A stretch of DNA of 64,000 bases, from positions 244,036,836 through 244,100,835 of the forward strand of contig OZ005660.1 of assembly GCA_963930645.1 (NCBI GenBank), given 5' to 3'. The translations under genes were made by a program, and so were the position numbers. Origin of the DNA: Salticus scenicus. Taxonomy: Eukaryota > Arthropoda > Arachnida > Araneae > Salticidae. Below the pieces are notes generated by a model, which was not told the DNA's origin, searched no databases, and was given only the letters and a program-made list of their open reading frames with translations. This document shows, piece after piece, positions 1 to 10,717 of this stretch (the first letter of the stretch is position 1; every line of letters begins with the position of its first letter).

Positions 1-478
1 TATATATTAATTTATACCTAAATAAAGCATGCTTTATTACCCATTTCAAGATCCCCCCCCCCCATAAAATGGAACTAGCTTAAACTTATGCATTTTTGAT
101 ATTTGAGCACATAGTTTCAACCTAATGTAATAAAGTAAAAAAATGCTTCTCGGATATTTACCACATAATTGGTAGTGCTTTTCTATATTGATATTGTAGC
201 AATCGTCTTTGACTTAAACAAATTTTGTGCAATGACAAATTCAGAATTAAATATAAAGCAGTAAGTATTGTGTTGTTATGAAATTAGCATGGTAATTTTG
301 CAAATATAAAATTGAGCACAAGTTAAAGAGCATATTTTTTTTTTGTAGTTTTGTTTCCTATTTCTTTGAATCACTTACTTATTATTATATAATATAAGAT
401 TGTGCTATTGCATCAGATAATTAGAATAAATATGGCACATCATACAGCAGAAACATTCACGATTATTTTCTTGTATGA

Positions 479-510
<32 letters not shown>

Positions 511-2058
511 ATTATATTTATTTATGGTTACATTCTTTGATTAGCTCTCATCCCTGTGGTAGAAATTATTACTTGCTCATAAAAATTAAAGGTACTCCTA
601 AATTTCAGTAAAATATAGAAAGTGATATCTTATTGAAAGAATCTTCAACAGTCTATTAATAATACTGATATCTTTATATTTATAAGTACAAATTATGTGT
701 AAATTAGAAAGTATGTCAATATTGTCTTGTAGAAAAAGTTTACACGAATAAGGCTTATCGCAGAAAGCATAAAAGTATTCTGTCACAGGGGCAGTCGTTG
801 AAGCAAATCAAAATATGTGATTTTCAGATCAATAAATCACTGTCATGAAATAACTCATTAGCTTATTTCAGTTTGTTAGTAATATTAGTTTATATTGAAT
901 AAATCATAACAGAGGTTAATCCAGAACAAATTTAGTGCCGCATTTAGGCACCATCACAAAATCAACTTTCAGCAAAGAAGCACTTTCACAAAGCCAATTC
1001 TCAGCAATATAGCTGCACATTAAACTTTGTATGAGCTTCGCCGTATCAAACTTATAATAAATACCCTTAATTTAGATATTTAGTGTAGGCAATGGTAATT
1101 TTCTAACTAAATAACTTCTTATATTACACATAAGAAATAACTCATCCACATATGTATTTATTTTATAACTGTTTCGTTTTATTTTTTAAATGTATTTTTA
1201 AATTAAATAAACTGCTTTATGCAATTTGGTTAATTGTTCAAAAGCATTATTAATTTTCACAAACTTACTTGAATACTTACTTGAACTTTTCGTAAATTAT
1301 TTTATAAATTGACAAATGGGGTACTAGTTTAAAAAAGGTGGTTTAAACCCTGCATAAGCTCTGACCATCTTGTGATTTAAAGCAAAGGCTATCCTGTTTA
1401 AACAATTTAAAGCTGTTTCTTCAGAGGAATGAAAAATTATTATTTTCGATGCATTATTGAAAATAACTCGCTCCTGTTGTCTAATAAAACCTTTTAATAT
1501 ATAGCAGTAAGCTCATATTCAAAAGCAAGATGAACATTATTAACATCATCAATATATGTACATACATGCATATATTATATGTTGTAAAACTACATACTGT
1601 TTATTTTTAGGGTTGTGGATTTTCAAGAAACTTTACAGCTTTTTCTAAATATGTAGGTTTTTTAAAATAGAACATACATTTAATAAACAAAAATATTCAA
1701 AGAAAAATATAAATAGTTAATTTATAAAGTAATTAATAAATAAAACATAAAAATTATGATTTAATGGTTTAAAACATGCATTAAGCTAGAAAACTATGAT
1801 AATTTCTAATGACTGTTTTATAATGTAGAATCGATGTAAATAAGACGTCTCTGTGCGTTCTGTAGCTCTCGAAGATTTGCTACATCTCATTGATGGTAGC
1901 TCAGTCTCATTCACTTATATTAGTGAAAATGGTTTTAAGAATTACTTAGTGTTTTTTTTTTCCCTCAATAAAAAATCTTGAGGTTGGGAAGTATTCATGT
2001 CACACTAATGCTATGGTATCGGCAAATGACACCCTTAAGAGTGGTCCTCCTCAGAGGG
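1..2058. other. AT-rich stretch without a recognised gene
   Basis: No coding signal was recognised on either strand. It holds a C run near 53-63 and an A run near 478-506. GTTTAAACCCTG at 1341-1352 matches the terminal inverted repeat of the hAT-like element ending at 31484, so a relic end of that family may lie here, but no partner end was found. Confidence 0.5.
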
Positions 2059-2066
2059 GATGGCTT

Positions 2067-2266
2067 CAGTGGCGGCTTGCGGAACAAAAATAGGTGAAGA
2101 GGCACTTCACAATATTTTATACTGTATTCATTTATAGAGTATAACTTCACATTCAAATAAAATGAGTGTTTTTAGTTAATTTTTAATTAAAATTTTGCTT
2201 AACAAAAATTATGCATTAAAAATATTTAAGTATTATTTTTCAACTTCGGTTCATGAGCCGCCTATG
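2067..2266. mobile_element. hAT-type MITE, copy 1
   Basis: A 200-bp non-coding element with inverted ends: it starts CAGTGGCGGCTTG and ends GAGCCGCCTATG. It is flanked by an exact 8-bp target duplication, GATGGCTT, at 2059-2066 and 2267-2274. An 8-bp duplication with CAGTGGCGG-type ends is characteristic of hAT transposons. A second copy lies at 47931-48133 and shares the interior (AAGAGGCAC near the left end, TTCGGTTCA near the right end). Too short to encode a transposase, so it must have been moved in trans. Confidence 0.88.
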
Positions 2267-2289
2267 GATGGCTTCCTTGTTTAAAGCTA

Positions 2290-2545
2290 AAAATTTCAGA
2301 ATAATTGAATTTGGTTTTTGCATATTTTTAATAATTCATTTTGAAGCTATGGAGTAGAAAAAATTGAACGAAATGCCTTTTTGCCCTTAATAAGTTCTAA
2401 ATGAAACAAACAAACAAAAAAACTGTTTTAGAAAAACAAGAAAAATTTAGCAGTTGTGAATTTTCTGAATTTGAAAAAAAAAAAAAAAATAGATAATGAG
2501 TAGTTTTTATAACAAATTTCTTCATAGAATAACATGGGTTTTGGC
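2290..2545. repeat. Dispersed repeat shared with 26.69-26.95 kb
   Basis: The stretch ends in an A run (2474-2489) followed by a block containing ATAGAATAACATGGGTTTTG. A closely similar arrangement (A run, then the same block with one base changed) occurs near 26846-26940. Both resemble the right-hand part of the TTAA elements at 8.7 and 10.3 kb (AATTTCCCATAGAATAAC). Probably a diverged relative of that group; its boundaries were not resolved. Confidence 0.4.
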
Positions 2546-2726
2546 TGCCATTGGCGAAAAATTATACAAAGTAATTGGCATGGGACATGTAATAGACTCA
2601 GACCATGTAATAGTGCATTTCATCAAAATTCTTTTGATTCTTAATTTATTTGTTTTATTTTTAAGCATAACTTGCAAACACAAAATCCTAGTTCTGCTAG
2701 CATTGGATAATGAATCTAATTCTCTT

Positions 2727-2752
2727 CGCGCGTACATTCTAAAGTACGCGCG
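2727..2752. repeat. GC-rich perfect hairpin
   Basis: CGCGCGTAC and GTACGCGCG are perfect inverted 9-bp arms around an 8-base loop. This is strikingly GC-rich for its surroundings. It may be a bidirectional protein-binding site or a transposon end; the sequence does not say which. Confidence 0.6.
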
Positions 2753-2768
2753 GAATCATCTGTCGCAG

Positions 2769-2776
2769 TGACGTCA
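2769..2776. promoter_or_regulatory. TGACGTCA (CRE-like palindrome)
   Basis: An exact cAMP-response-element palindrome 16 bp downstream of the CG-rich hairpin. No transcription unit is visible beside it, so a regulatory role is only possible. The same octamer occurs at 41834-41841 and 46631-46638 inside a different repeat. Confidence 0.25.
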
Positions 2777-2883
2777 CGTGCGCCTGCTCTATTATATTAA
2801 CCTTCTCTTTCTTGAGCAAGTTGCTCAAAACATATGTCTGGTAATATTTTAAATATCTAATAAAAAACTTTTGTTTTTCATAC

Positions 2884-3140
2884 TATCCCACCAAAACGTA
2901 TACTGATGGGCTCGTTCTGGCCTACAGCTGGCATCTTGCACTTGCCATCAGCTACAGGTTACCACATGTAGCTGAAGCAGTGGGCCGCTTACGGCTGCCA
3001 GCATTAAAGACAGCCTACAGTGAAAAGGCCGGTGGCTCAGAAGCGGCATAATGACAGCTGGCCGTTTGCAGGGTACCAGCATACGGCCAACATTATGTTT
3101 GCCATGTTGCGGCCACAATTTATAAGGCCGGTACCGGACC
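2884..3140. repeat. TGGCCA-word repeat (family X), copy 1
   Basis: Starts TATCCCACCAAAACG and is then crowded with GGCC/TGGC/GCCA words (for example GGCCGGTGGC, CTGGCCGTTTGC, ATACGGCCAAC). The starting sequence matches the inverted end of the other copy at 24641-24667 (TGCTGGGATA preceded by CCCAGGTTT). No long open frame. The right end was not recognised. Confidence 0.6.
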
Positions 3141-3317
3141 ATCACTTGCAATTCGAATGCATAGATGGCGCTGCGATACACCTGCTATTGATTTGAAATT
3201 CCCTCTCATTTCGATTCGCCATTTCGTGCCAAGTCTGCGGCGTACAAGATACGAAAATGTTAAATAATCTCATAAAAAGTGAAAGAGTAAGTAATTCCTT
3301 TTTTAATTTGGTTTTGT

Positions 3318-3355
<38 letters not shown>

Positions 3356-3639
3356 CATTTTTAGAAGCCTTTGATTTCAGATTTATTATTAAAATATTAG
3401 GATTTCAGGAAAAGTACAGCAAATATCTCGTTGGTCCGTTTAAAATGAGTCATGATAGTCATAAATTTTCTAATTATATTTTTATTATTTGTTATTATCA
3501 TTATTTTAATAGAGCTAATAAGTTTATGGATCCAACTTTATATTTGTACAACTGTTTATGGGAAAGTTATTAGGACAATTATAAATTTGTATCCTTTTTT
3601 ATTTATTTATTTTCACTTTGTTCTGCATGTATAAGAAGA
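3141..3639. other. Non-coding, with a long T run
   Basis: Mixed sequence, then a T run of about 32 at 3319-3350. Short open frames across the run are low-complexity artefacts. No gene was recognised. Confidence 0.5.
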
Positions 3640-3850
3640 AAGTATTTGATACGTAAAAATTTTCGACTCCCGTTTTTTGGTTATTTTACACGTTTTGATA
3701 TGTTCTGAACACGATTTGAATTCATTAAAAAATAATCTGTATCAGTAAATTTTTTAACGCTGTATTCTATAAACAATTGAATAATACAATTTAACTTAAC
3801 TTGATATTTAGTTGGACTTTGACATAAATTGGTGCTAATTACATTTGAGG
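3640..3850. repeat. Dispersed repeat Z, diverged copy
   Basis: Blocks such as ACGTAAAAATTTTC, AACACGATTTGAA and CTTTGACATAAATT recur in the same order at 45290-45510. It is therefore a diverged copy of the right arm of the fold-back element at 44.75-45.53 kb. Confidence 0.45.
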
Positions 3851-5283
3851 ATCAATCCTTCAAAATATGCCACTTTCATCCAATTTTTTCCCTACTTTTT
3901 AATATGGCAGTATGAGAGAAAAATTTGCATAAATAAACATAGTGAGAATTAAATTTTAGATGTGAAATAAAATAAATAAATGTTTATGTTAATAACAGTC
4001 AGCCAATATTTTTTTTTCTTCTTTTTAATCCAGAGAGCATCACTTGAAAAAAAATAAAAATAAATAAATAATTCTTAAAAATTATCCATTCTGTATATAT
4101 TTGACTAGAACCTTATATATATATATATATATATATATAAAGTATTTAAAAAAAATACTTGTAAAATAGTAAAATTGTAAACGGCATTTTAAAAATTCCC
4201 ATATGTTAGAAATATAAATGGAAAAATGAAGTTTTGTCATAAGTTAATTAAAAGGAAAATAGCAAAAAGTATAATCAAAATAAGTATTAGATTTTCTATT
4301 ATATCCCAAAGAAACGTCACCCAAGCATGAAAGAATTCTGCTTTTTCTGCCAAAAGTGTTTCAATACAGAAATTTGTAGCATATTTCTTATATTATTTTT
4401 GTGATTTTTTGAGCAGAAATTTTTTATGGAAATTAGTTGTGGCGAAAAAGCGGAACTCTTTCATTCCTGATCACCAGCATGATTCAAAAAGTCAAGAATC
4501 ATGAAGGCGGTCCTATACTACTAAATCTGAATCAGTTTATTCATATTTCATGAATAACAAGTGCATTATTACCTTTTAAATTCCGAAATTATTATTATTA
4601 ACACAAATAACACTCACAAACTAATAAAATTTTCGCCGCATAAAGATGTGAGACAAAATAAATAAAAAATAAATTCAATTAAATAAATAAAGACAAGAAG
4701 ATAAAATAAAAATGTCATTTAGATTAGAATAATTTTCTGTCAAATACTATATACTTATCCCAGACGTTAATCTTTGAACTGCATTGTTATTATCATGATT
4801 ATTATTATCACTATACTGCATCATAAAATTATATATCCTGTTTATATTTGTAATTTAAATGATCACTTTTGACTGTTAAACTTTAAATGCGTAAGACACA
4901 CTGAGTAAACTTTAAATGTGTATGACTATAAATTTTATAAAATGTTTATCCAGTGTCTCTGTGATTCTACAATGGTTTTCAAGTAAAAGTAAATAATTGA
5001 AATTCTTTACCTTCATCCCGTATTTTTATTTTTTCAAATTGTTTTATTTCTCAACAAATAATAATAACAATTAAGGAAAATTAAGGTCTGTTTAGAAGGA
5101 AATATAAATCATTGATGTACACCCACTACTAAATAATTAAAATAATAGTCATTCTCATTAAATGTGTGTATAAAACCGATTTTTTAACATCCTGTTTCAT
5201 TTTCGCTATGTAAGATTTCAAATAAGTAAGTTATGATGAAATCTGTCAGAGTCAGAGCAACTGAAAACATCTTACGTCTTTAT
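3851..5283. other. AT-rich non-coding stretch with (TA)n and a weak hairpin
   Basis: (TA)n at about 4114-4139. An imperfect inverted repeat with about 55-bp arms lies near 4325-4475 (GCATGAAAGAATTCTGC against a right arm ending GCGGAACTCTTTCATTC). Nothing coding was recognised. Confidence 0.45.
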
Positions 5284-5287
5284 TTAA

Positions 5288-5519
5288 CCCTTTCACTACC
5301 AATATATTTTTTTTCTGAGAAAAATAAAATAAGTATTAAATAATTTATCTGAAGTGGTCCATTTAATAGACAGTGAATTTTTTCAACTGACATTTCTATC
5401 CACCTATTCATGGTAGTTACAGGTCTAAAAAACAAGAACAGAAAACATTCAGAAAAAAAATTTCATATTATATTTTAATTTAAGCTTGGGACATATAAGT
5501 CCCAGTGGTAGCGAAAGGG
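5288..5519. mobile_element. TTAA-site MITE (piggyBac-like), 232 bp
   Basis: Inverted ends CCCTTTCACTACCA and TGGTAGCGAAAGGG are flanked on both sides by TTAA (5284-5287 and 5520-5523). This is the target-site signature of piggyBac and some other TTAA-specific transposons. The interior is non-coding and includes GGGACATATAAGTCCCA, itself a palindrome, just inside the right end. It must rely on a transposase made elsewhere. Confidence 0.85.
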
Positions 5520-5523
5520 TTAA

Positions 5524-6102
5524 TAAATTCATTTTAAAGTAAACCAAACCAACATATATCAGTGCAGTACAAATGTGTTAGTTTCGAGTTGGAATATTTC
5601 CCTTAGTCAGCAGTTATCGAAGCCAGATGGCCGCAGCGCAGATGCTTCTTCATAAGATCTTTGAAGGTTAGCAACAGCGCTTACCTCTTCAAAGAATGCC
5701 ATTTGAATCTTAAATTGTAATCTGTGCTTTAAATAATAAACATGGCAGTTAATTTGTTTTTTGATTAAAAAAAGTAATCCATAACTTTAGATGAATTAGT
5801 CATTTAAATAAATTAATAAGAAAAAAAAAATGGTTTTCAATTGGTTTCCATGATCATGCATGAATGTTTAATTTAAATTTTTATGACAGCAAAAATATTT
5901 TTAAAAAGGGGGAAAAATGCGTACATATATAACTTAATTTAAAAAAAATAAAAATAATTTAAATTGAAATTAAATTAAAAAATAATAAATAAATAAAAAT
6001 TTTAAAGCACATATTTATTACAGTAATAAATGCACCAAAGAACCGGTATTAATAATAAAAATCTTTGTAAAGAAACGCAATAATTAAAAAAAAAAAAAAA
6101 CT
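5524..6102. other. Non-coding stretch
   Basis: Contains a slightly GC-richer patch at 5610-5700 with no sustained open frame, then A/T-only DNA. No gene recognised. Confidence 0.45.
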
Positions 6103-6237
6103 GGCAACATTTGTTTCTGGTGATACATGACTCTTCATTAGGTGAACAAAGTAGGCACGAGTGCGGCAAAGTACTTTACTACACTCGTGTCCACTTTTGT
6201 TCGAATAACTAAGGGATATAGTGGTGACAGCTGTTGC
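6103..6237. mobile_element. Fold-back family Y, copy 1
   Basis: Imperfect palindrome: the left arm contains GAACAAAGTAGGCACGAGTG and the right arm CACTCGTGTCCACTTTTGTTC, enclosed by GCAACA and TGTTGC. Related copies lie at 9725-9909 and 25650-25746. A T run of about 28 follows directly. Confidence 0.65.
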
Positions 6238-6295
6238 TTTTTTTTTTTTTTTTTTTTTTTTTTTTCGATATTTATGGTAACTTAATATTTTATTT

Positions 6296-7000
6296 TTCAG
6301 AGTCAGAACTCCGTATTTTATTAGTTTTTAAATCCCTTTTAAGGGGATGACGAAATTGAAAATCGTACTTTTAAATTAGCGTCTTAGAGTTCTTAAAGTT
6401 TACATACATATGCTTTGAAATGTATCAATACCAAGCATATTAAAATTTCTGGAAAACTATTTAAATATTTAAAAAAAAAAAAAAAAATTCAAAAGGTTTT
6501 AAGTTTTTTATGCGATTAATCTTTTTTAAAAATTCTCCACTTACCCTGATTTTATTGTATTGTAATGTATCAATATATTCGAAATAAATTTGGTTTTTAC
6601 TTTGTGCATTGTTTGGTGAGGGTTTTTTTTTTTTTTTTTTTTTTTTTTTGGTTAAAAATACTTTTATTTTTGACTTTTAAAAATTTGCATGAAAATTTAG
6701 CACACAAGTACAAAGTACTTTTCAAAAAGTAACTTCTCAATCAATCCACATAGTTATACCCAAATATGTTTAGAAAATTTCGATAAATTACAATGATGTA
6801 AAATCGAGTGTAAAATTCAAAAATTGTGTTGCATGGAATATTTATTTATTTATTTTATTTCAATAGTTTATGAGAAATTTTAATGTACTTAATAGTGATA
6901 CATTTCAATACTTATACATGAAATCACGACATTAAGAAATAAATTTCAAAGAACGATTTTCAATATTTACCATCTCCCTAACTCTGAATTAAATATTTTT
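6296..7000. mobile_element. Fold-back element, about 0.7 kb
   Basis: The left arm (about 6300-6440, with GTCAGAACTCCG, GAAAATCGTAC and GAAATGTATCA) is repeated inverted at about 6885-6985 (TGATACATTTC, ACGATTTTCAA, CTAACTCTGA). The middle contains A and T runs (6470-6487 and 6621-6649). No open frame of note. Probably a non-autonomous fold-back transposon with diverged arms. Confidence 0.55.
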
Positions 7001-7389
7001 TTATTAAATGTTCTCTATATTGCATACTTAAATCAGAAAATTTTTATTTCAATATTTTATGTAGTCACTTGCAACCTTACATTTATTTATATAAAATTAC
7101 TTAACACAATTAAATAAACGTTTTGAAATTTAACACTTTGAAACAAAATTTACAAAGAATATAATATTTCATAGAACAAAATGTATATTTATCTTATCAA
7201 AATCTTATATTTGCATAGAACAAAAGTAATAATAAGCTTATCATAGATTTATTTTTAATGAGAACGGATCGGCTGAATATTTCTCACGCTGTACTAGAAA
7301 TCCTAAATTTATAAACATAGTCTAAGAATCAAATGCTTGTAAAAATTTTATTGAACTATAAATGCAGTGGGTAATCAATTATTATTATT
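7001..7389. other. AT-rich, nothing recognised
   Basis: A/T-rich DNA between two fold-back elements. No coding or structural signal was seen. Confidence 0.5.
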
Positions 7390-8545
7390 TTTTTTAAAAC
7401 AAATGCTGGATGAAATGGTCTTGAACTTCTGATATGCAAAGAACATTTAAAAACTCATATTTTCCACTATCGATTTAGTCAAGAGTGCAATTAAAGAAGC
7501 AACCACAAATTGGAGAAAAGCACAAATACTTTGGATCACCCTATATCATGAAAAGCTACCGATGACTTGTAACTTTAACGCGCTGCATATACTATAAGAT
7601 AAAAATTTTCATCACATTGGTTAAAAGCTAGATATATTGGGCAATTTATATCGAAAGTTCATTTCAATACAGTAAAAATTAAGCAAGTTGTTGCCAAAAA
7701 ATGGGGTAGATTTTAGGTATATACACATACAGGTTTGAAAATTCATAAGGGGTTTTTCACATGCCAAGCATTTAATTTGAAGATCCAATTTTTTCAACCG
7801 TGTTTCAAAATTTCTTCTTTGTGAAAAAATCCCTCTGGACTTGTAATTCTAACATACTTTTATTTATTTAGTGCAATCTGTGAGTTCATAAGGGGATTTT
7901 TACAAATATGAAATTTTGTAACATGGTTGAAAATATCTAAAATCTAGCTCGTTCTTTAACCAATAATTTGCTTAATTTTTATTCCATTGAAATAAACTTT
8001 TGTATAAGTTACCCAAGATATCTGGCTTTCGACTTACGTAATAAAGAAATTTCTATCTTTCGCGCACGCTCAGGAAAAAAAAAAAAAAAAAATGAATGTA
8101 AATACTCAAATCTTCTCGAAAATTACACATATGAATTTTATGTTTCAGAATAATGTTTCTTTAATGTTTTATCAATTTTTCTGCAAGTTTTGTAAAATTT
8201 TATGGAAATTCCTTCTTGTTATAAGCAAAAAACTTGCCAAAAATGTAATAATAATAATAATAATAAAAAAATTATATCTGCCTAAAAAATTGTGTATTTC
8301 CCATGCAAAAAACTTACAAATATTGTATATAGTAAGGGCAATAATATGTTAAAATTGCAAGTCATTTGTAGCTGTTTATGACACAGAGTGATCCAAAATG
8401 CTTGTGCTTTTCTTTAATTTATAGTTGATAACTTAATTGAACTTTGGACTAAATCGATAGTAGAAAATGTGAGTTTTAAACGTTTTTACAAATCTGCATT
8501 TCAAAATCATTTAGTCAAGCATTTTTTTTAATTTTTTTAAAATCA
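7390..8545. mobile_element. Fold-back element, about 1.15 kb
   Basis: Long inverted arms run from about 7390-7780 and 7875-8545. Matching blocks include CACTATCGATTTAGTC (7466-7481) against its complement near 8451, and TAAAAATTAAGCAAG (7674-7688) against CTTAATTTTTATTCCATTG (7973-7991). The GAAAAGCACAAATACTTTGG block is likewise mirrored. Arms differ at many positions, so the element is old. No transposase frame. Confidence 0.7.
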
Positions 8546-8732
8546 AAGTAAAGAAATGTTAAAAATAAATAAATAAATAAATAATAGTTTGATCACCCTC
8601 TTTTTCTACAAAACCAAATTAAATATTGGATGCATAGAAATAAGCATTAATAAAACGTAAGGTATCACAATAAATATATAAATAAATAAAATAAAATAAA
8701 ATAATAGTCATAACCAAACCACTGTTGGCCCA
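8546..8732. other. AT-rich DNA running into repeat X
   Basis: (AAAT)n-like sequence followed by CACTGTTGGCCCA (8720-8732). The latter belongs to the TGGCCA-word repeat that resumes after the TTAA element at 9173. Confidence 0.4.
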
Positions 8733-8736
8733 TTAA

Positions 8737-9168
8737 CGGTCCTCTTCAATTACCGTCGCCGGAATACCGAGCCAATGCCTATGGGGAAATTTTCTTTACA
8801 AATAACTTATTAATGAATACATATTTTTAAATTCTATTTTCACATTCAGAAAATTCCCAAATGTTATATTTTTAAAAAAAGGTCCGTGAATTTAGATTTT
8901 TTAGTTTTTAATACTTTATTTTGTAATTGCAAAATTTCACAAATTTCACAAATTGAAAATTCGTATTTTGAAGCTTCAAAATAAAATATAAAAAAATAAA
9001 TTAAAAAAAAAAAGTTCCGTCAATTTAACAGCTGGGAATTTTATGAATGTGAAAACAAAATTTAAAAAATTTAAAAATATGTATTAGTTAATAAGTTATT
9101 TGTAAAGAAAAATTTCCCATAGAATAACTTTAGCTTCGGCTTCCGGCGGCGGTGAGGGAAGCGGGCCC
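8737..9168. mobile_element. TTAA-site MITE (second family), copy 1
   Basis: Ends CGGTCCTCTTCAATTACCG and GGTGAGGGAAGCGGGCCC are imperfect inverted repeats, flanked by TTAA at 8733-8736 and 9169-9172. The same structure recurs at 10297-10717. The subterminal blocks also mirror each other (ACTTATTAATGAATACATA on the left against ATGTATTAGTTAATAAGT on the right). Non-coding. It splits a TGGCCA-word repeat. Confidence 0.85.
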
Positions 9169-9172
9169 TTAA

Positions 9173-9324
9173 TGTGAAAATATAAAGGGGCAATAAAAAC
9201 AACCAGAGTAACATAATTATTTATGTTTGCCACAACTGGCCCACTGAAGGCTTCTAGCAACAATGCGAAAAAATTATGTTTGCTATCAGGTGGCCCGACA
9301 CTGGCCCACTAACAATTTTAAACC
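9173..9324. repeat. TGGCCA-word repeat (family X), middle part
   Basis: Contains CACAACTGGCCCACTGAAGG, GGTGGCCCGACACTGGCCCA and similar words. It appears continuous with 8720-8732 once the TTAA element is removed. It may also be continuous with 24407-24667 once the 9.33-24.40 kb interval is removed. Confidence 0.5.
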
Positions 9325-9326
9325 TA

Positions 9327-9700
9327 CCCAAGCAGCACCGAAACGTTCTCTGAACGTTCAAATATTGTTCTGCAAACACGTTCTAAGAACGTTCCCTTTG
9401 AACGTGTTATAGACGTCTATTTGTCCATCTTGAAGACGTACAATAGTACGGTTCAGGGAACGTTCAATGAACGTGTAGCTATCACCATCGATGTTACAGA
9501 AGCGTTCAGAGAACGTTCTATGTATACGGTCTCAGAACGTTCTAAACGTTTTTAGAACGTTTTCAAAACGTTATACACATTTTCAGAACGTTCTAGAAAA
9601 CGTACTGTAAACGTTCTAAAATAGTGTAGAAACGTTCTATACACACGTTCTCACAACGTTATGTAAACAATTTTTGAACGTTCTTTGAACGCTCTAAAAA
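9327..9700. repeat. GAACGTTC-word inverted end, left
   Basis: Starts CCCAAGCAGCACCGAAACG and carries more than a dozen full or partial GAACGTTC palindromes (AACGTTCTCTGAACGTTC, TTCTAAGAACGTTCC, CAGAACGTTCTAAACG and others). The matching inverted end lies at 24185-24404. TA flanks both outer borders (9325-9326 and 24405-24406). Dense palindromic words near a terminus look like multiple transposase-binding sites, which is an inference. Confidence 0.7.
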
Positions 9701-9724
9701 TGTATTTCATGTATAATAAAATGG

Positions 9725-9909
9725 AAGAACTCGCAACAATTGTTTCGGGTCGAAAGAAGACACGACCCTTCGTCAGACGAACATAATAGGCACGAGTGCT
9801 GCAAATACAAGAGCTACGTTGCAGATTTTTTGCAGCAGTCGTGCCTACTTTGTTCGGTTGATGAAGGGTTGTGTCTTTTCTCGACCCGGAACAATTGCTT
9901 CGAGTTCTT
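9725..9909. mobile_element. Fold-back family Y, copy 2
   Basis: Near-complete palindrome: AAGAACTCGCAACAATTG at the left end against CAATTGCTTCGAGTTCTT at the right. Inner arms are GGTCGAAAGAAGACACGACC against TTGTGTCTTTTCTCGACC, and AGGCACGAGTGCTGCA against TGCAGCAGTCGTGCCT. No duplication was settled. This is the best preserved copy of family Y. Confidence 0.75.
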
Positions 9910-10292
9910 AAATTTTATAGTGTCTGTTTATTTTATTTACTTATTTTTTTCTTTTTTTCCTTCCTTTCCTTTATTTATCTTTTCTTTTCTTTTTTATTTT
10001 TTGTGTAGTTTTTATTTTATCTTTTTATTATTATTATTTTTTTTTCATAAATTATTGTATTAGAATAAAATTTTACATACATGCATTGAAATATAAGATC
10101 AAGTATTTTGAATATTCTAGATAAATATTTGAATTCAAAAACAAATAAATAAATAAATTCAAGTTCTGGAATATTTTGAAAAATTTTAAGATAATATGCC
10201 CCCTGCTAACTAATTATTATTCCCCCCTAGATTTTGCATCATTATAATTTAACAATAGAATATAACCATATTTGGATATTAATTTTAATAAG
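9910..10292. other. T-rich low-complexity DNA
   Basis: Pyrimidine-rich sequence at 9940-10040 followed by AT-rich DNA. The phenylalanine-rich open frame crossing it is a composition artefact. Confidence 0.5.
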
Positions 10293-10296
10293 TTAA

Positions 10297-10717
10297 CGGC
10301 CCTCTTCACTTACCGTCGCCGGTAGACCGAGCCAATGTTATACTATGGGGAAACTTTCTTTACAAGTAACTTATTAACTAATACATATTTTTAAATTCTA
10401 TTTTCACATTCAGAAAATTCCCAACTGTTAAACTGACGGACCTTTTTTGAGAAAAGTTTTTTTTTTTTATTTTTAGTATTTTATTTTGAAATTGCAAAAT
10501 GAAAAAAATTCGCATATTGAAAATTCGTATTTTGCAGCTTCGAAAATTAAAAAAATAATTTTTTTTAAAAAAAGGCGGCAATTTAACTGCTGGGAATTTT
10601 CAGAATGTGAAAACAGAATTTAAAAATATGTATTACTTAATAAGTTATTTGTAAAGAAAAATTTCCCATTGAATAACATTAGCTTCGGCTTCCAGAGGCA
10701 GTGAGCGAAGCGGGCCC
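10297..10717. mobile_element. TTAA-site MITE (second family), copy 2
   Basis: Ends CGGCCCTCTTCACTTACCG and GTGAGCGAAGCGGGCCC, flanked by TTAA at 10293-10296 and 10718-10721. Similar to 8737-9168 along most of its length. The two copies lie only about 1.1 kb apart in the same orientation. Confidence 0.85.

Noticed and set aside
1341..1352. GTTTAAACCCTG as a complete hAT element end
   Set aside because: It matches the end at 31473-31484, but no partner end or 8-bp duplication could be found.
2496..2771. 91-codon open frame with hydrophobic stretch
   Set aside because: It spans a dispersed repeat block and has an overlapping frame on the other strand; no domain recognised.
9740..10063. 107-codon open frame
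   Set aside because: Its first half is the palindromic family Y and its second half a pyrimidine-rich tract giving Phe/Leu repeats.
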